Notes: generated by a model not told the origin, from the letters alone. Counted from the stretch's first letter, positions 25,007-33,787 are shown. The stretch is DNA of 64,000 bases from ZC4RG17 sp036259475 (GCA_036259475.1 DATABS010000021.1:68460-132459); one strand, 5' to 3'. Made by a program: numbers and translations.

Positions 25007-27290
25007 ACAGCCGCTGGTTCGGGTCCTGCTCGCGACGGCGGGCGGTCTGGCCGCGAAGATACTGGAGCGGCCAGGGATGACCGGTGAACCCTTGATCGAT
25101 GGCGGCGTTGAGAGTCCAGTACGGATCCACCAGGTGCGGCCGGGCAAGGAGGCAGAGGTCGGACCGTCCCGCCACGAGGACGGTATTGACGTCGTCGATG
25201 GACGACACCGCCCCCACGGTCATGGTCGGGACACCGGCCTCGAGCCGAATCCGATCGGCAAAGGGAGTCTGCCACAGCCGCCCGTACCGGGGCCGCTGAT
25301 GCTCCACCACCTGGCCGGTCGAAACGTCGATGATGTCGACGCCGCGGTCGGCGAACATCCGGGCGATGGCCACGGCGTCGTCTCCGGTCGTGCCGCCCTC
25401 CGCCCAGTCGGTGGCGGAGATGCGAACCGACAGCGGCAAGTGATCGGGCCAGGCTTGCCTGACAGCCTCGACGATCTCGAGCGGGTAGCGCATGCGGTTG
25501 GGGAGGGGACCGCCGTACTCGTCTTCTCGACGGTTGGTGAGCGGACTGATAAACGTGGAGAGGAGGTACCCGTGAGCCATGTGCAGCTCCAGCAGGTCGA
25601 AGCCGAGCTCGGCCGAGCGCACGGCGGCCGCCACGTACTGATCCCGCACCTCGTCCATGTGCTGGCGGCTCATCTCGGTCGGGACAGGACCGTCCGGCAG
25701 AAAGGGCACGGCCGATGGGGCGAGCCGCTCCCAGGGTCCGTCAACGGGGGTGACATCATCGTCGTCGACCTCCCAGGGGACCTTCATCCCCCCCTTCCGT
25801 CCCGAGTGTCCTAGTTGCATCGCGAGCACGGCGTCGGTGTGGCCGTGGACGAACTCGACGATCGGCCGGAAGGCCTGCGCCTGATTGTCGTTCCACAGGC
25901 CGGTGCACCCCGGCGTGATCCGGCCCTCGGGCGAGACACATGTCATTTCGACCATCACGAGCCCGGCGCCCCCGACGGCGCGGCTGCCCAGATGCACGTA
26001 GTGCCAATCGGTAGGCACCCCGTCGACGGCGCAGTACTGAGCCATCGGCGAGACACCCACCCGGTTGGGGAACCTCACGCTGCGCAACTGGAAGGGATGG
26101 AACATCGGGGGGGTGTCCTCGTGCGGGGCGGGCAGCCTCTGGCGCGAGCGCCATTCCTCCACGATGGCCGCCGTCGATTCAGGGTCGCGTAGCCGCAGGT
26201 TGTCGAGCGTGATGCGCTGACTGCGGGTGAGCAGCTGGAAATCGAACTGGGGCCGGGGCAGATCCCAGTAGCGTTCGACCGACTCGAACCACGCCTGGGA
26301 AGTGCGCGCCGCTCGCTGCGTCGACTCCACCTGGGGCTTGCGTTCGATCTCGTAGTCGGCCAGGGCGGAGGCGAGGTCATCTTCCGATTTAAGGGCGGCC
26401 ACCAGGGCGATGGCATCTTCCATCGCCAGCTTCGTGCCCGAGCCGATCGAGAAGTGGGCGGTGTGTACCGCGTCTCCCAGAAGGACGTAACGGTCCCACC
26501 ACCAGTGGCGGGCGGTGACCTCCGGGAAGCGGATCCACTGACTGTTGTTCCCGATCAGGTCGTGCCCCTCGAGATGATCGCCGAACACCTTCTCGGCGAA
26601 GGCTTTGGCCTGGGGGTCCGTCTCTCCGGGTGCGAATGACCGGTCGGGGACCAGACCGGCGGCCTGCCAGGTCTCCTCGGCCATCTCGATGATGAACGTC
26701 GACAGGCCGTCGGCGTAGGGATAGCAATGCGCTTGCACGATGCCGTGAGGCGTCTCCTCGAAGAGGAACGTGAAGACGCCGAAGTCGTGTTCGGTCCCGA
26801 ACCAGGAATACCGGGCCTCTCCCAGTGTCATCTGGGGGTCGAAGCGATGGGCCAGCACCTGGCGGGCCTGTGAGTTGACGCCCTCGGCCACAACCACCAG
26901 GTCTGCCTCCAGGGCGGTGACATCGTCCACGTTGGATTCGAAGCGGACATCAGCTCCCAACTCCCGCGCTCGCTCGGCCAATATCTGGAGGAGACGGAGG
27001 CGGGGGAAGGCGGCGAAGCCATGCCCGGTGGTACGGGTGACGTCGCCCGCCTTGCGGATCTCGAGGTCGGACCAATGCCGGAACTCAGCTTCGATACGGG
27101 CGAAGGACTCCGGGTCGGCGGCGGCGATGTTCACCAGGGTCTCATCGGAGAACACCACCCCGAACCCGTAGGTGGCCTCGAACGGGTTTCGTTCGTAGAC
27201 CGTCACCTCGACCGAAGGGAGCGCCTGACGGGCGAGGATGGCGGTGAACAGCCCGGCGGGGCCGCCGCCGACGCACACGATGCGACGCAT
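24996..27290 (-). CDS. Bifunctional FAD monooxygenase / OYE-family reductase (salicylyl-CoA 5-hydroxylase-like)
   Basis: A 764-residue fusion. Residues about 1-380 form a class A flavin monooxygenase (CVGGGPAGLFTAIL start, DGxSTF-like pocket region, LLGDAVHTAHFSIGSG for FAD). Residues about 395-764 form an Old Yellow Enzyme barrel (FPNRVGVSPMAQYCA, LGHSGRKGG, HGYLLSTFISPLTNRR). This architecture is that of salicylyl-CoA 5-hydroxylase/oxidoreductase and of 2-aminobenzoyl-CoA monooxygenase/reductase, which hydroxylate and dearomatise aryl-CoA thioesters. Which substrate applies is unknown. No aryl-CoA ligase was noticed beside it; a crotonase gene lies in the same window about 22 kb away. Confidence 0.85.
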   Translation of the reverse strand: MRRIVCVGGGPAGLFTAILARQALPSVEVTVYERNPFEATYGFGVVFSDETLVNIAAADPESFARIEAEFRHWSDLEIRKAGDVTRTTGHGFAAFPRLRLLQILAERARELGADVRFESNVDDVTALEADLVVVAEGVNSQARQVLAHRFDPQMTLGEARYSWFGTEHDFGVFTFLFEETPHGIVQAHCYPYADGLSTFIIEMAEETWQAAGLVPDRSFAPGETDPQAKAFAEKVFGDHLEGHDLIGNNSQWIRFPEVTARHWWWDRYVLLGDAVHTAHFSIGSGTKLAMEDAIALVAALKSEDDLASALADYEIERKPQVESTQRAARTSQAWFESVERYWDLPRPQFDFQLLTRSQRITLDNLRLRDPESTAAIVEEWRSRQRLPAPHEDTPPMFHPFQLRSVRFPNRVGVSPMAQYCAVDGVPTDWHYVHLGSRAVGGAGLVMVEMTCVSPEGRITPGCTGLWNDNQAQAFRPIVEFVHGHTDAVLAMQLGHSGRKGGMKVPWEVDDDDVTPVDGPWERLAPSAVPFLPDGPVPTEMSRQHMDEVRDQYVAAAVRSAELGFDLLELHMAHGYLLSTFISPLTNRREDEYGGPLPNRMRYPLEIVEAVRQAWPDHLPLSVRISATDWAEGGTTGDDAVAIARMFADRGVDIIDVSTGQVVEHQRPRYGRLWQTPFADRIRLEAGVPTMTVGAVSSIDDVNTVLVAGRSDLCLLARPHLVDPYWTLNAAIDQGFTGHPWPLQYLRGQTARRREQDPNQRLFSR

Positions 27291-27332
27291 GAGCCGATGG
27301 TAGGGCGGGTTACACTTTCCGGTGGTGAGAGC

Positions 27333-28787
27333 TTGTCCGACCGGTTTTTACTGATCGATGGTTCTTTCGTGGACGGCGAAGGGCCGTCCACGGATGTGAT
27401 CGACCCTTCGACGGGGGACATCCATGTCTCGTGGCCGGATGCCTCTGCCGACCAGGTCGATCGAGCAGTCACGGCGGCCGCCAACGCCTTTGCCGGCTGG
27501 AGGGATGCGACCCAGGACGAGCGTTCCGAAGCGCTGCGGGCAATCGCCGCCGAACTGGCCTCACGGCGAGAGGAGATCGCTTCCGCCCTCACCCGCGAGA
27601 CGGGGAGAGCGCACAGCCGCAACGGCCTCTACGTCGATATGGCGGTCGCCCTCTTCCGTCAATACGCCGAACTGGCCCGCGTCGATGGGGGGCGCATCGC
27701 CCCGTCGAACGATCGGGGCCAGCTGTCGTTGATCCGGAGGGCACCCTACGGGGTCGTCGCCACTCTCGTCCCCTTCAATTATCCGCTTCTGCTCCTCGCC
27801 TTCAAGGTGGCGCCGGCCTTGGCCACCGGCAACACGTTGGTCGTCAAGCCGGCTCCCGACACCCCGCTTTCCCTTCAGGTGCTCGCCGAGGTATTCGCCG
27901 CCCATCTCCCGCCGGGCGTCCTGAACACAGTGCGAGGAGCTGGCGAGGTCGGGGAGGCGCTCGTGTCCCATCCTGCCGTCGATCTGGTGGCGTTCACCGG
28001 TTCCACCGACGTGGGGCGGCGCATCGCCGCGGCGTGCGCCACCCGCGGCACCGCCACCCACCTGGAACTGGGCGGCAAGGACCCGGCCGTCGTCTTCGCA
28101 GACGCCGACCCCGAGCTGGCCGCCGAGGCGGTCGTGTGGGCGTCATTCCTCAACGCTGGCCAGGTGTGCACCTCGTCCGAACGGGTCTACGTCGACCGCT
28201 CCATCCACGAGCCGTTCGTGGACAAAGCGGTGCGTCTGGCGGAGAAATTGCGTGTGGGCGATCCATTCGACGCCGCCACCCAGGTCGGTCCCATGCGCAG
28301 CGCCCGGGGGAGGGACCGGGTACTCGCCCAGTTACGTCAGGCGACCGAGAGAGGCGCCCGTGTGCTGGTCGGGGGCGAGGTGGTCGACCGGCCGGGCTTC
28401 TACCTGACACCGGCGGTGGTCACCGAGGTGGACCACGGAATGGACCTGATGCGCGACGAGACCTTCGGCCCGGTGATGCCGGTCATGGCCTTCGATGACG
28501 AGGACGCCGCGTTCGCCCTGGCCTCAGACACCCCATATGGGCTGGGAGCAAGCATCTACACACAGACTCCGAGACTGGTCGAACGTGCCTATCGGGAACT
28601 GCGGGTGGGAACCGTCTGGGTCAACGACCCGGTGGTCGACAACCTGGCCGCCCCGTTCGGCGGAATGGGAGCCAGCGGCAACGCCCGCGAGCTCGGCCCC
28701 GAGGCCCTCGACAGTTTCACGAGGCCGCGCCATGTCCACTGGAACCTGGACTTGGGGCGGAAACAATGGTGGTTCCGAGAGGAGTGA
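27333..28787 (+). CDS. NAD(P)-dependent aldehyde dehydrogenase
   Basis: A 484-residue ALDH. Motifs are PFNYPLLLLAFK for cofactor entry, AFTGSTDVGRRIA, the catalytic Glu in HLELGGKDP and the Cys in NAGQVCTSSERV; the GTVWVNDPVV segment closes the active site. The TTG at 27333 follows a GGTGAG ribosome binding site and begins the family-like SDRFLLIDGSFVDG. It is followed after 4 bases by a class III aminotransferase and an FAD amine oxidase, so an amine or diamine degradation operon is likely. A second ALDH lies 3 kb away on the other strand. Confidence 0.9.
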   Translation: MSDRFLLIDGSFVDGEGPSTDVIDPSTGDIHVSWPDASADQVDRAVTAAANAFAGWRDATQDERSEALRAIAAELASRREEIASALTRETGRAHSRNGLYVDMAVALFRQYAELARVDGGRIAPSNDRGQLSLIRRAPYGVVATLVPFNYPLLLLAFKVAPALATGNTLVVKPAPDTPLSLQVLAEVFAAHLPPGVLNTVRGAGEVGEALVSHPAVDLVAFTGSTDVGRRIAAACATRGTATHLELGGKDPAVVFADADPELAAEAVVWASFLNAGQVCTSSERVYVDRSIHEPFVDKAVRLAEKLRVGDPFDAATQVGPMRSARGRDRVLAQLRQATERGARVLVGGEVVDRPGFYLTPAVVTEVDHGMDLMRDETFGPVMPVMAFDDEDAAFALASDTPYGLGASIYTQTPRLVERAYRELRVGTVWVNDPVVDNLAAPFGGMGASGNARELGPEALDSFTRPRHVHWNLDLGRKQWWFREE

Positions 28788-28791
28788 GATC

Positions 28792-30105
28792 ATGGGCCTC
28801 CAAGGAAATGCTTCCAAGGAATGGTTCCAGCGGGCCTCCCAGGCCCTGGTCAATGGTGTCTCGAGTCAGTTCCGGTACTGGGGCGACGAAGACACGCTCG
28901 TCATCGAAAGAGGGGACGGTGGCTACCTCGTCGACGTCGACGGGAAGCGCTATCTCGATCTGCAGTGCGGATTCGGCCCGATAATCCTCGGGCACGGCGA
29001 TCCGGCGGTCGTGGGTGCAGTGGTCGAGGCCGCCGGCGAGGCGACCAGCTTCGCCATGACCCAACGCCGGGAGGTCGAGGCGGCCGAGAAGGTGATGGCC
29101 GCGCTCGACTGGCCCTCGGGCATGCGGTTCACGAACACCGGCACCGAGGCCACGATGCACGCCATCCGCCTCGCCCGGGGGATGACCGGCCGGGAAGTGA
29201 TCATCAAGTTCGAGGGCCAGTACCACGGCATGCACGACTACGTGCTGTTCTCCACCGCCGGCGGCCCTCCGGAGGCGCTCGGCTCACGCTTCCATCCCAA
29301 TCCGTGGCAGTCATCGTCGGGCATACCCGAGGCAATCCGCTCGTACATCCGCACACTTCCCTACAACGACCTCGAGATCGTCGAGCGCACCTTCAGGGAC
29401 CAGGGTGGCGCCATCGCCGCCGTGATCGTGGAGCCGATGTTGGGCAACGCCTTCGGGATCATGCCGGCCGACGGCTACCTGGAGGGGTTGCGCCGGCTGT
29501 GTGACGAGTACGGGGCGATGCTGATCTTCGACGAGGTCAAGACAGGCTTCCGGCTGGGCCTCGGAGGCGCCGTCTCGCACTTCGGTGTGACCCCGGACAT
29601 CGGCACCTATGCCAAGGCCCTCGGGAACGGCTTTCCTGTGGCGGCCGTCGCCCTCGGTGAGAGGGGAGTGGAGGGTTGGCGCCAGGGCGGCATCGCTCAG
29701 GCGGGCACCTACTCCGGCAACGGCATCGCGGCCAGCGCCGCCGCCGCGACCATCGACCGCCTCTCCGACGGGACTGCCTACGACCAGATCGACAAGACCG
29801 GGACCCGGATGATGGAGGGACTGTCCAAGGTCCTCGCCGACCGTGGGGTAGCCGGCCACGTTGTCGGGCATCCGTCGATGTTCTCGGTCTTCCTCGCCGA
29901 GGAGGCACCGAGCGAGTTCCGACACGCAGCCCGCCACGATTCCGGGACCTACGACGCGGTGGCGATGAAGATGATCGCAAAGGGCGTGATGCCCTGCCCC
30001 GATGCGCGCGAGCCATGGTTCCTGTGCGCCGCCCAGACGACCGAGGACGCCGATCGGGCGGTGGAGGCGTTCGCCGACTCCCTCGACGAGGTGCTCGCCG
30101 GGTGA
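28792..30105 (+). CDS. Class III aminotransferase (glutamate-1-semialdehyde aminomutase-like)
   Basis: A 437-residue PLP enzyme. It has the TNTGTEATMHAIRLAR cofactor region, the HGMHDYVLFST loop, LIFDEVKTGFRLG with the PLP-ring Asp, and the catalytic Lys in YAKALGNGFPVAA. The arrangement resembles the HemL-like branch of class III transaminases, which also contains amino-acid and amine transaminases not involved in heme. The catabolic neighbours argue against a heme role. It has a good ribosome binding site (GAGGAG) before the ATG. Confidence 0.85.
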   Translation: MGLQGNASKEWFQRASQALVNGVSSQFRYWGDEDTLVIERGDGGYLVDVDGKRYLDLQCGFGPIILGHGDPAVVGAVVEAAGEATSFAMTQRREVEAAEKVMAALDWPSGMRFTNTGTEATMHAIRLARGMTGREVIIKFEGQYHGMHDYVLFSTAGGPPEALGSRFHPNPWQSSSGIPEAIRSYIRTLPYNDLEIVERTFRDQGGAIAAVIVEPMLGNAFGIMPADGYLEGLRRLCDEYGAMLIFDEVKTGFRLGLGGAVSHFGVTPDIGTYAKALGNGFPVAAVALGERGVEGWRQGGIAQAGTYSGNGIAASAAAATIDRLSDGTAYDQIDKTGTRMMEGLSKVLADRGVAGHVVGHPSMFSVFLAEEAPSEFRHAARHDSGTYDAVAMKMIAKGVMPCPDAREPWFLCAAQTTEDADRAVEAFADSLDEVLAG

Positions 30106-30111
30106 GCCTCC

Positions 30112-31485
30112 TTGCCTGATGACAGACCGCTGAGCATCTGGCACGATCAGGGCCCGGCGCCGGATACGCGCCCGGCCCTGACCGGCGCCCGAGAGGCGGA
30201 CGTGGTCATCGTCGGCGGCGGCTACACGGGCCTGTGGACCGCCTACTACCTCCTCCAGGACCAGCCCGACCTGGAGGTCGTGATCGTGGAGAGCCGCTTC
30301 TGCGGGTTCGGTGCCTCGGGCCGCAATGGGGGATGGGTGTCGTCCAAGTTCCCCGGGTCGAAAGCGGCGATGGCTGCTCATCACGGTCCGGAGGCGGTCG
30401 TCGCCTACCAGCGGGCGATGTTCGAGTCCATCGACGAGATCGGTCGGGTGGCCGAGGCCGAAGGCATCGACTGCGACTACCGCAAGGGTGGGATGCTGCT
30501 CTTCGCCACATCGGAGGCTCAGGTGCCGCGCCTGCGCGCCTACATGGAGAGCCTCCGGCGGTGGGGATTCGCCGCCGACGAGGTCGAATGGCTGGACGCC
30601 GACGCCGCCCGCCGTCGGGCCGACGTGCGCGGAGCCCGGGCGGCGATGTTCACTCCCCATTGCGCCTCGATCCACCCGTGGCGGCTGGTGTCGGGCCTGG
30701 CGAAGGCGGTGGAGCTTCGCGGCGCCACGATCTATGAGCACAGCCCCGTCCGGGCGATCGAGGCGGGAATGACCGTCACCGACGAAGGCGTCGTGCGGGC
30801 GCCCACCGTCTTGCGGTGCACGGAGGCGTTCACTGCCGATCTGGCCGGTCACGGTCGGACGCTGGCCCCGCTCTACTCGCTGATGATCGCCACCGAGCCC
30901 CTCCCCGAGGCCTGGTGGGAAGAGGTGGGTCTCCACCACGGCGAAACGTTCTCCGACGAGCGGCATCTGATCGTGTACGGACAGCGGACGGCCGATGGAC
31001 GGTTCGCCTTCGGCGGCCGCGGGGCTCCCTACCACTTCGGCTCGTCGGTGCGGCCTGTCTGGGACGTCGACGAGCGCACCCATGACAACGTCCGCCGGGT
31101 CCTGTGGGAGTTGTTCCCCCAACTCGGCGATGCCCGGGTGACCCATCGGTGGGGTGGGGCGGTGGCGGTCCCCCGCGATTGGAGAGTGTCGGTCGACCTC
31201 GACCCGGCAACCGGGCTGGGCCATGCCGGTGGCTATGTCGGTCAGGGGGTGACCAACGCCAACCTGGCAGGCCGCTCGTTGGCCGACCTCGTCGCCGGCA
31301 CTCCCTCCGAGCGGACCCGTCTGCCCTTCGTCGGGCACCGGTGGCGCCGATGGGAGCCCGAGCCCCTGCGTTGGGCCGGTATCAACCTGGGGCGGGCGCT
31401 GGCTCCGATGGCCGATGCCGTCGAACGCCGCACCCAGCGGCCCTCCCGGCTCATCGGGGGGCTGCTCCACAAGCTGACCGGATGA
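30112..31485 (+). CDS. FAD-dependent amine/amino-acid oxidoreductase (DAO family, PuuB-like)
   Basis: A 457-residue DAO-family flavoenzyme. The Rossmann motif VVIVGGGYTGLWTAYYL is near residue 30, followed by GFGASGRNGGWV, a DAO hallmark often seen in gamma-glutamylputrescine oxidases. A C-terminal FAD segment reads YVGQGVTNANLAGR. Oxidation of an amine to an aldehyde, which the ALDH two genes upstream could then convert, fits the gene order. No gamma-glutamylputrescine synthetase was seen, so the true substrate is open. A TTG start is inferred. The stop overlaps the next gene (ATGA). Confidence 0.84.
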   Translation: MPDDRPLSIWHDQGPAPDTRPALTGAREADVVIVGGGYTGLWTAYYLLQDQPDLEVVIVESRFCGFGASGRNGGWVSSKFPGSKAAMAAHHGPEAVVAYQRAMFESIDEIGRVAEAEGIDCDYRKGGMLLFATSEAQVPRLRAYMESLRRWGFAADEVEWLDADAARRRADVRGARAAMFTPHCASIHPWRLVSGLAKAVELRGATIYEHSPVRAIEAGMTVTDEGVVRAPTVLRCTEAFTADLAGHGRTLAPLYSLMIATEPLPEAWWEEVGLHHGETFSDERHLIVYGQRTADGRFAFGGRGAPYHFGSSVRPVWDVDERTHDNVRRVLWELFPQLGDARVTHRWGGAVAVPRDWRVSVDLDPATGLGHAGGYVGQGVTNANLAGRSLADLVAGTPSERTRLPFVGHRWRRWEPEPLRWAGINLGRALAPMADAVERRTQRPSRLIGGLLHKLTG

Positions 31486-32114
31486 CCTGGGCGGAGGCTC
31501 TCGGCTACCTGGCTTCGTTGCTGGTGATCGCCAGCCTCACCCAGACCCGCATCCTCTGGCTGCGAGTCCTCAGCCTCTCCGGCTCGGTCGTGTTCACGGT
31601 TTACGCCGTCCTCATCGACGCCGTCCCCATCGTCATCACCAACGTCGTGCTGTTCACGATCAACCTGTGGCACCTGTGGAAGATCCTCGGCGGCCGCGAG
31701 GAGTTCTCCCTTCTCGCATTGGATTTCGATTCTGCCTATCTGCGTCGCTTCCTGGAGTTCCACGCCGACGACATCGCCGCTTCCCAACCGGACTTCTCAG
31801 GAATGCGCGAGGGCGACACGGTGGTGATGGTCCTGCGGGACATGGTCCCGACCGTCGTGGTCGTGGGCCGGCCCAGCAACGGTGACTTCCGGGTCTTCCT
31901 GGACTACGCCATTCCGAGCTACCGGGACTTCAAGGGCGGCAAGTGGCTGTATGAGCGTCGGGCCGACTTCTTCCACCAGATGGACGTCGACTCGATCGTC
32001 GCCACGGGCCTGACCCGCACACAGACGCGCTATCTGTCGCGAGCCGGCTTCCGACGACGCCCGGACGGCAAATGGACACGCCGGGTGGGCCACCCCACAA
32101 ACCTTCCCGCCTGA
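31482..32114 (+). CDS. YgjV-like membrane protein with soluble C-terminal domain
   Basis: A 210-residue protein. Residues 1-70 form three hydrophobic helices with the pattern of YgjV-type inner-membrane proteins (EALGYLASLLVIASL, VFTVYAVLIDAVPIVITNVV, INLWHLWKIL). A soluble domain of about 130 residues follows, with FHADDIAASQPDFSGMREG and the TRTQTRYLSRAGFRR end. The C-terminal part has some look of an acyltransferase-like fold, but I cannot assign it. The function is unknown. It is translationally coupled to the FAD oxidoreductase by a four-base overlap. Confidence 0.68.
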   Translation: MTWAEALGYLASLLVIASLTQTRILWLRVLSLSGSVVFTVYAVLIDAVPIVITNVVLFTINLWHLWKILGGREEFSLLALDFDSAYLRRFLEFHADDIAASQPDFSGMREGDTVVMVLRDMVPTVVVVGRPSNGDFRVFLDYAIPSYRDFKGGKWLYERRADFFHQMDVDSIVATGLTRTQTRYLSRAGFRRRPDGKWTRRVGHPTNLPA

Positions 32115-32123
32115 CCGGCGCGG

Positions 32124-33140
32124 TCAGCCGACCTCGGCGGGCGAGAAGACCCACACCTCCTCTTCGCCCAGCTCGTCCTGGAAGGACCGAACCTGGCGGC
32201 CGATCAAGGTGTCATCTCCGTCCCAGACCACCAGGGCCTCGTCGGCGTGGCGGGCCAGCCAGGCGTCGCGCCGCTTGAACGCCGCCGCCACCTTGGCGTT
32301 CGAGTCGGGCTGGGCATTCTGGAGGGTGACCGTCTCGTCGGCACCGTTCAATAGTTCCCGGTAGCGGCGTTTGGACACCTCCGGCCAGCGGTCCTCGAGG
32401 CGAGGAAAGGCCAGGACCGCCACGTAGGGCACCCCGGCGTCCCGGGCCGCTTCGGCACCCAGAGTCTCTGCTCCCAGCCCCAGGCCGCTCAAGAGCTTGA
32501 GATCGGGATGCAACTTGCGCTTCGCCATGAGGATGTCGATCAGATGGTCACGCACCGCCCGGCTGGTTTCGTTCTCTTCGTACCCGCCCAGGTCGATGGG
32601 GCGGTGGCCCGTGACGACCAGCAGGTGACCGGCCGGACCGTCGGTCGCTTTTTGGCGCTCGCGGCCGGCGACATCAGGCGGACCGACGTCCGTCGGCGTC
32701 TCGTTCCCGCGGCGGCCGCGCTGGCTGTCGGCGGCCTCCACCGCCAGCCGGTCGGCCAGGTCGTTCCAGCGGTCACCGGAGTGGCCCTTGACCCAGCGAA
32801 AGACGATGTGCCGGCGGCGCACCTCACCCACGAGCGGCTCCCACAGGTCCCGGTTGGCTACGGGCTTTCTCGATGACGTGACCCAATCCCGGGCGATCCA
32901 CCCCTCCCACCAGCGGTCACGAAAGCAGTTGACCACATAGCTCGAGTCGGACACGACCTCGAGTGGCCCCTCCAGGGTCCGAACGGCGTCCAGCGCGGCG
33001 GACAACTCCATGCGCTGGTTCGTCGTCTTCGGCTCTGCCCCGGACGCGAACGGGCCGTCAGGGACGATCCACGACCAGCCTCCCGGCCCCGGATTGCCCC
33101 GACACGCTCCGTCGGTGTACACGATGGTTCGATCTGCCAC
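32124..33140 (-). CDS. rnhA: Ribonuclease HI fused to a C-terminal SLOG-like (DUF1273/YpsA-type) domain
   Basis: About 338 residues from a GTG start. The N-terminal RNase HI (1-140) has all four catalytic acidic residues: Asp10 (YTDGACRGNPGPGG), Glu45 (NQRMELSAA), Asp65 (VVSDSSYV) and Asp130 (NDLADRLA), plus His120 (KGHSGD). It cleaves RNA in RNA:DNA hybrids. After a linker (about 141-170) a second domain begins with VVTGHRPIDLGGY and continues with LLSGLGLGAETLGAEAARDAGVPYVAV, a nucleotide-binding Rossmann pattern of the SLOG superfamily (YpsA/YspA/DUF1273). A fused SLOG domain is unusual for RNase HI and suggests ligand control or nucleotide salvage or sensing linked to hybrid degradation. 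Confidence 0.85.
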   Translation of the reverse strand: MADRTIVYTDGACRGNPGPGGWSWIVPDGPFASGAEPKTTNQRMELSAALDAVRTLEGPLEVVSDSSYVVNCFRDRWWEGWIARDWVTSSRKPVANRDLWEPLVGEVRRRHIVFRWVKGHSGDRWNDLADRLAVEAADSQRGRRGNETPTDVGPPDVAGRERQKATDGPAGHLLVVTGHRPIDLGGYEENETSRAVRDHLIDILMAKRKLHPDLKLLSGLGLGAETLGAEAARDAGVPYVAVLAFPRLEDRWPEVSKRRYRELLNGADETVTLQNAQPDSNAKVAAAFKRRDAWLARHADEALVVWDGDDTLIGRQVRSFQDELGEEEVWVFSPAEVG

Positions 33141-33168
33141 CGGGCGATGATGCCACGTCGGGGCCGAG

Positions 33169-33726
33169 TCAGGCTCCGGCCCGGCGCCGCTCCCGGTGGG
33201 CGGCGACGTTTTCCCGATTGCGGCATGTATCGGAGCAATGCCGCCTCGATCGGTTGCGTGACGTGTCGACGTAGACGTCGCCACAGTCCGGTGAGCGGCA
33301 GACTCCCAGGCGGTCGAAGCCTTCGTCGGCTATCACCGTGGCGAGCCCCATCGCGGTCACCACCGCCAGCCAATCCGTGAGTGAGCCGTCCTCACACTCG
33401 AAATGGAGATGAGGGGACTGCCCATGAGTCGACAGCGACGGCGTGGCCTTGTGCCGCGCCAAGAGACGGTTGATCTGCTCGGCAGCGGAGGTGGCGTCGG
33501 GTGCCTCGAAAACTGCTTTGAGGTCGTCCCGCAGGCTCCGTACGGGCGGCAGATCGTCGGCGCGGGGAGGAGGGAAGTCGTCTCTCCACACTCCGGCGCT
33601 GTCGTCCAGGAGTCGACTCAGATCGTCCTCCGTCTCGAGATGCTCCGTGCGGGACACCCATCCAAATGTGTTGACGAGCTCCACCGCCAGGCGGACCGGA
33701 TCGTCTGTGTAATGAGCAAAATCCAT
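33169..33726 (-). CDS. CGNR zinc-finger (ABATE domain) transcriptional regulator
   Basis: About 185 residues. The N-terminal ABATE-like ligand region (DDPVRLAVELVNTFGW start) is followed by a C-terminal zinc finger of the CGNR type: CRSPDCGDVYVDTSRN, then RRHCSDTCRNRENVAAHRERRR. In most family members the finger has the letters CGNR; here this reads CRNR, a one-residue change that keeps the Cys. Family members are stress- or ligand-linked regulators. The start chosen opens the ABATE domain; the longer frame crosses the divergent promoter region. It faces a small CxC protein across 75 bases with palindromic GATTAC elements. Confidence 0.8.
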   Translation of the reverse strand: MDFAHYTDDPVRLAVELVNTFGWVSRTEHLETEDDLSRLLDDSAGVWRDDFPPPRADDLPPVRSLRDDLKAVFEAPDATSAAEQINRLLARHKATPSLSTHGQSPHLHFECEDGSLTDWLAVVTAMGLATVIADEGFDRLGVCRSPDCGDVYVDTSRNRSRRHCSDTCRNRENVAAHRERRRAGA

Positions 33727-33746
33727 TTGACTACTTACAAGAGGCG

Positions 33747-33783
33747 GATTACCGTAATCAGTGTAACCGCTAAAGGCGATTAC
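33747..33783. promoter_or_regulatory. Candidate CGNR-regulator operator with GATTAC palindrome
   Basis: A perfect interrupted palindrome GATTAC-C-GTAATC lies at 33747-33759 and a third GATTAC at 33778-33783, exactly 31 bases (three helical turns) after the first. It lies 20 bases upstream of the CGNR gene start and about 20 bases ahead of the divergent microprotein start. Control by the CGNR protein is an inference from position. Confidence 0.45.
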
Positions 33784-33787
33784 GAAA

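Noticed and set aside
28792..30105. Call as glutamate-1-semialdehyde 2,1-aminomutase (hemL)
   Set aside because: The protein resembles the HemL branch of class III aminotransferases, but its neighbours are amine-catabolic and no heme gene is nearby, so only the family is claimed.
29311..31470. 719-residue minus-strand ORF
   Set aside because: It lies antisense to the class III aminotransferase and DAO oxidase genes, which have full family motifs. The antisense frame is His/Gly/Pro-rich, as expected for high-GC shadow frames.
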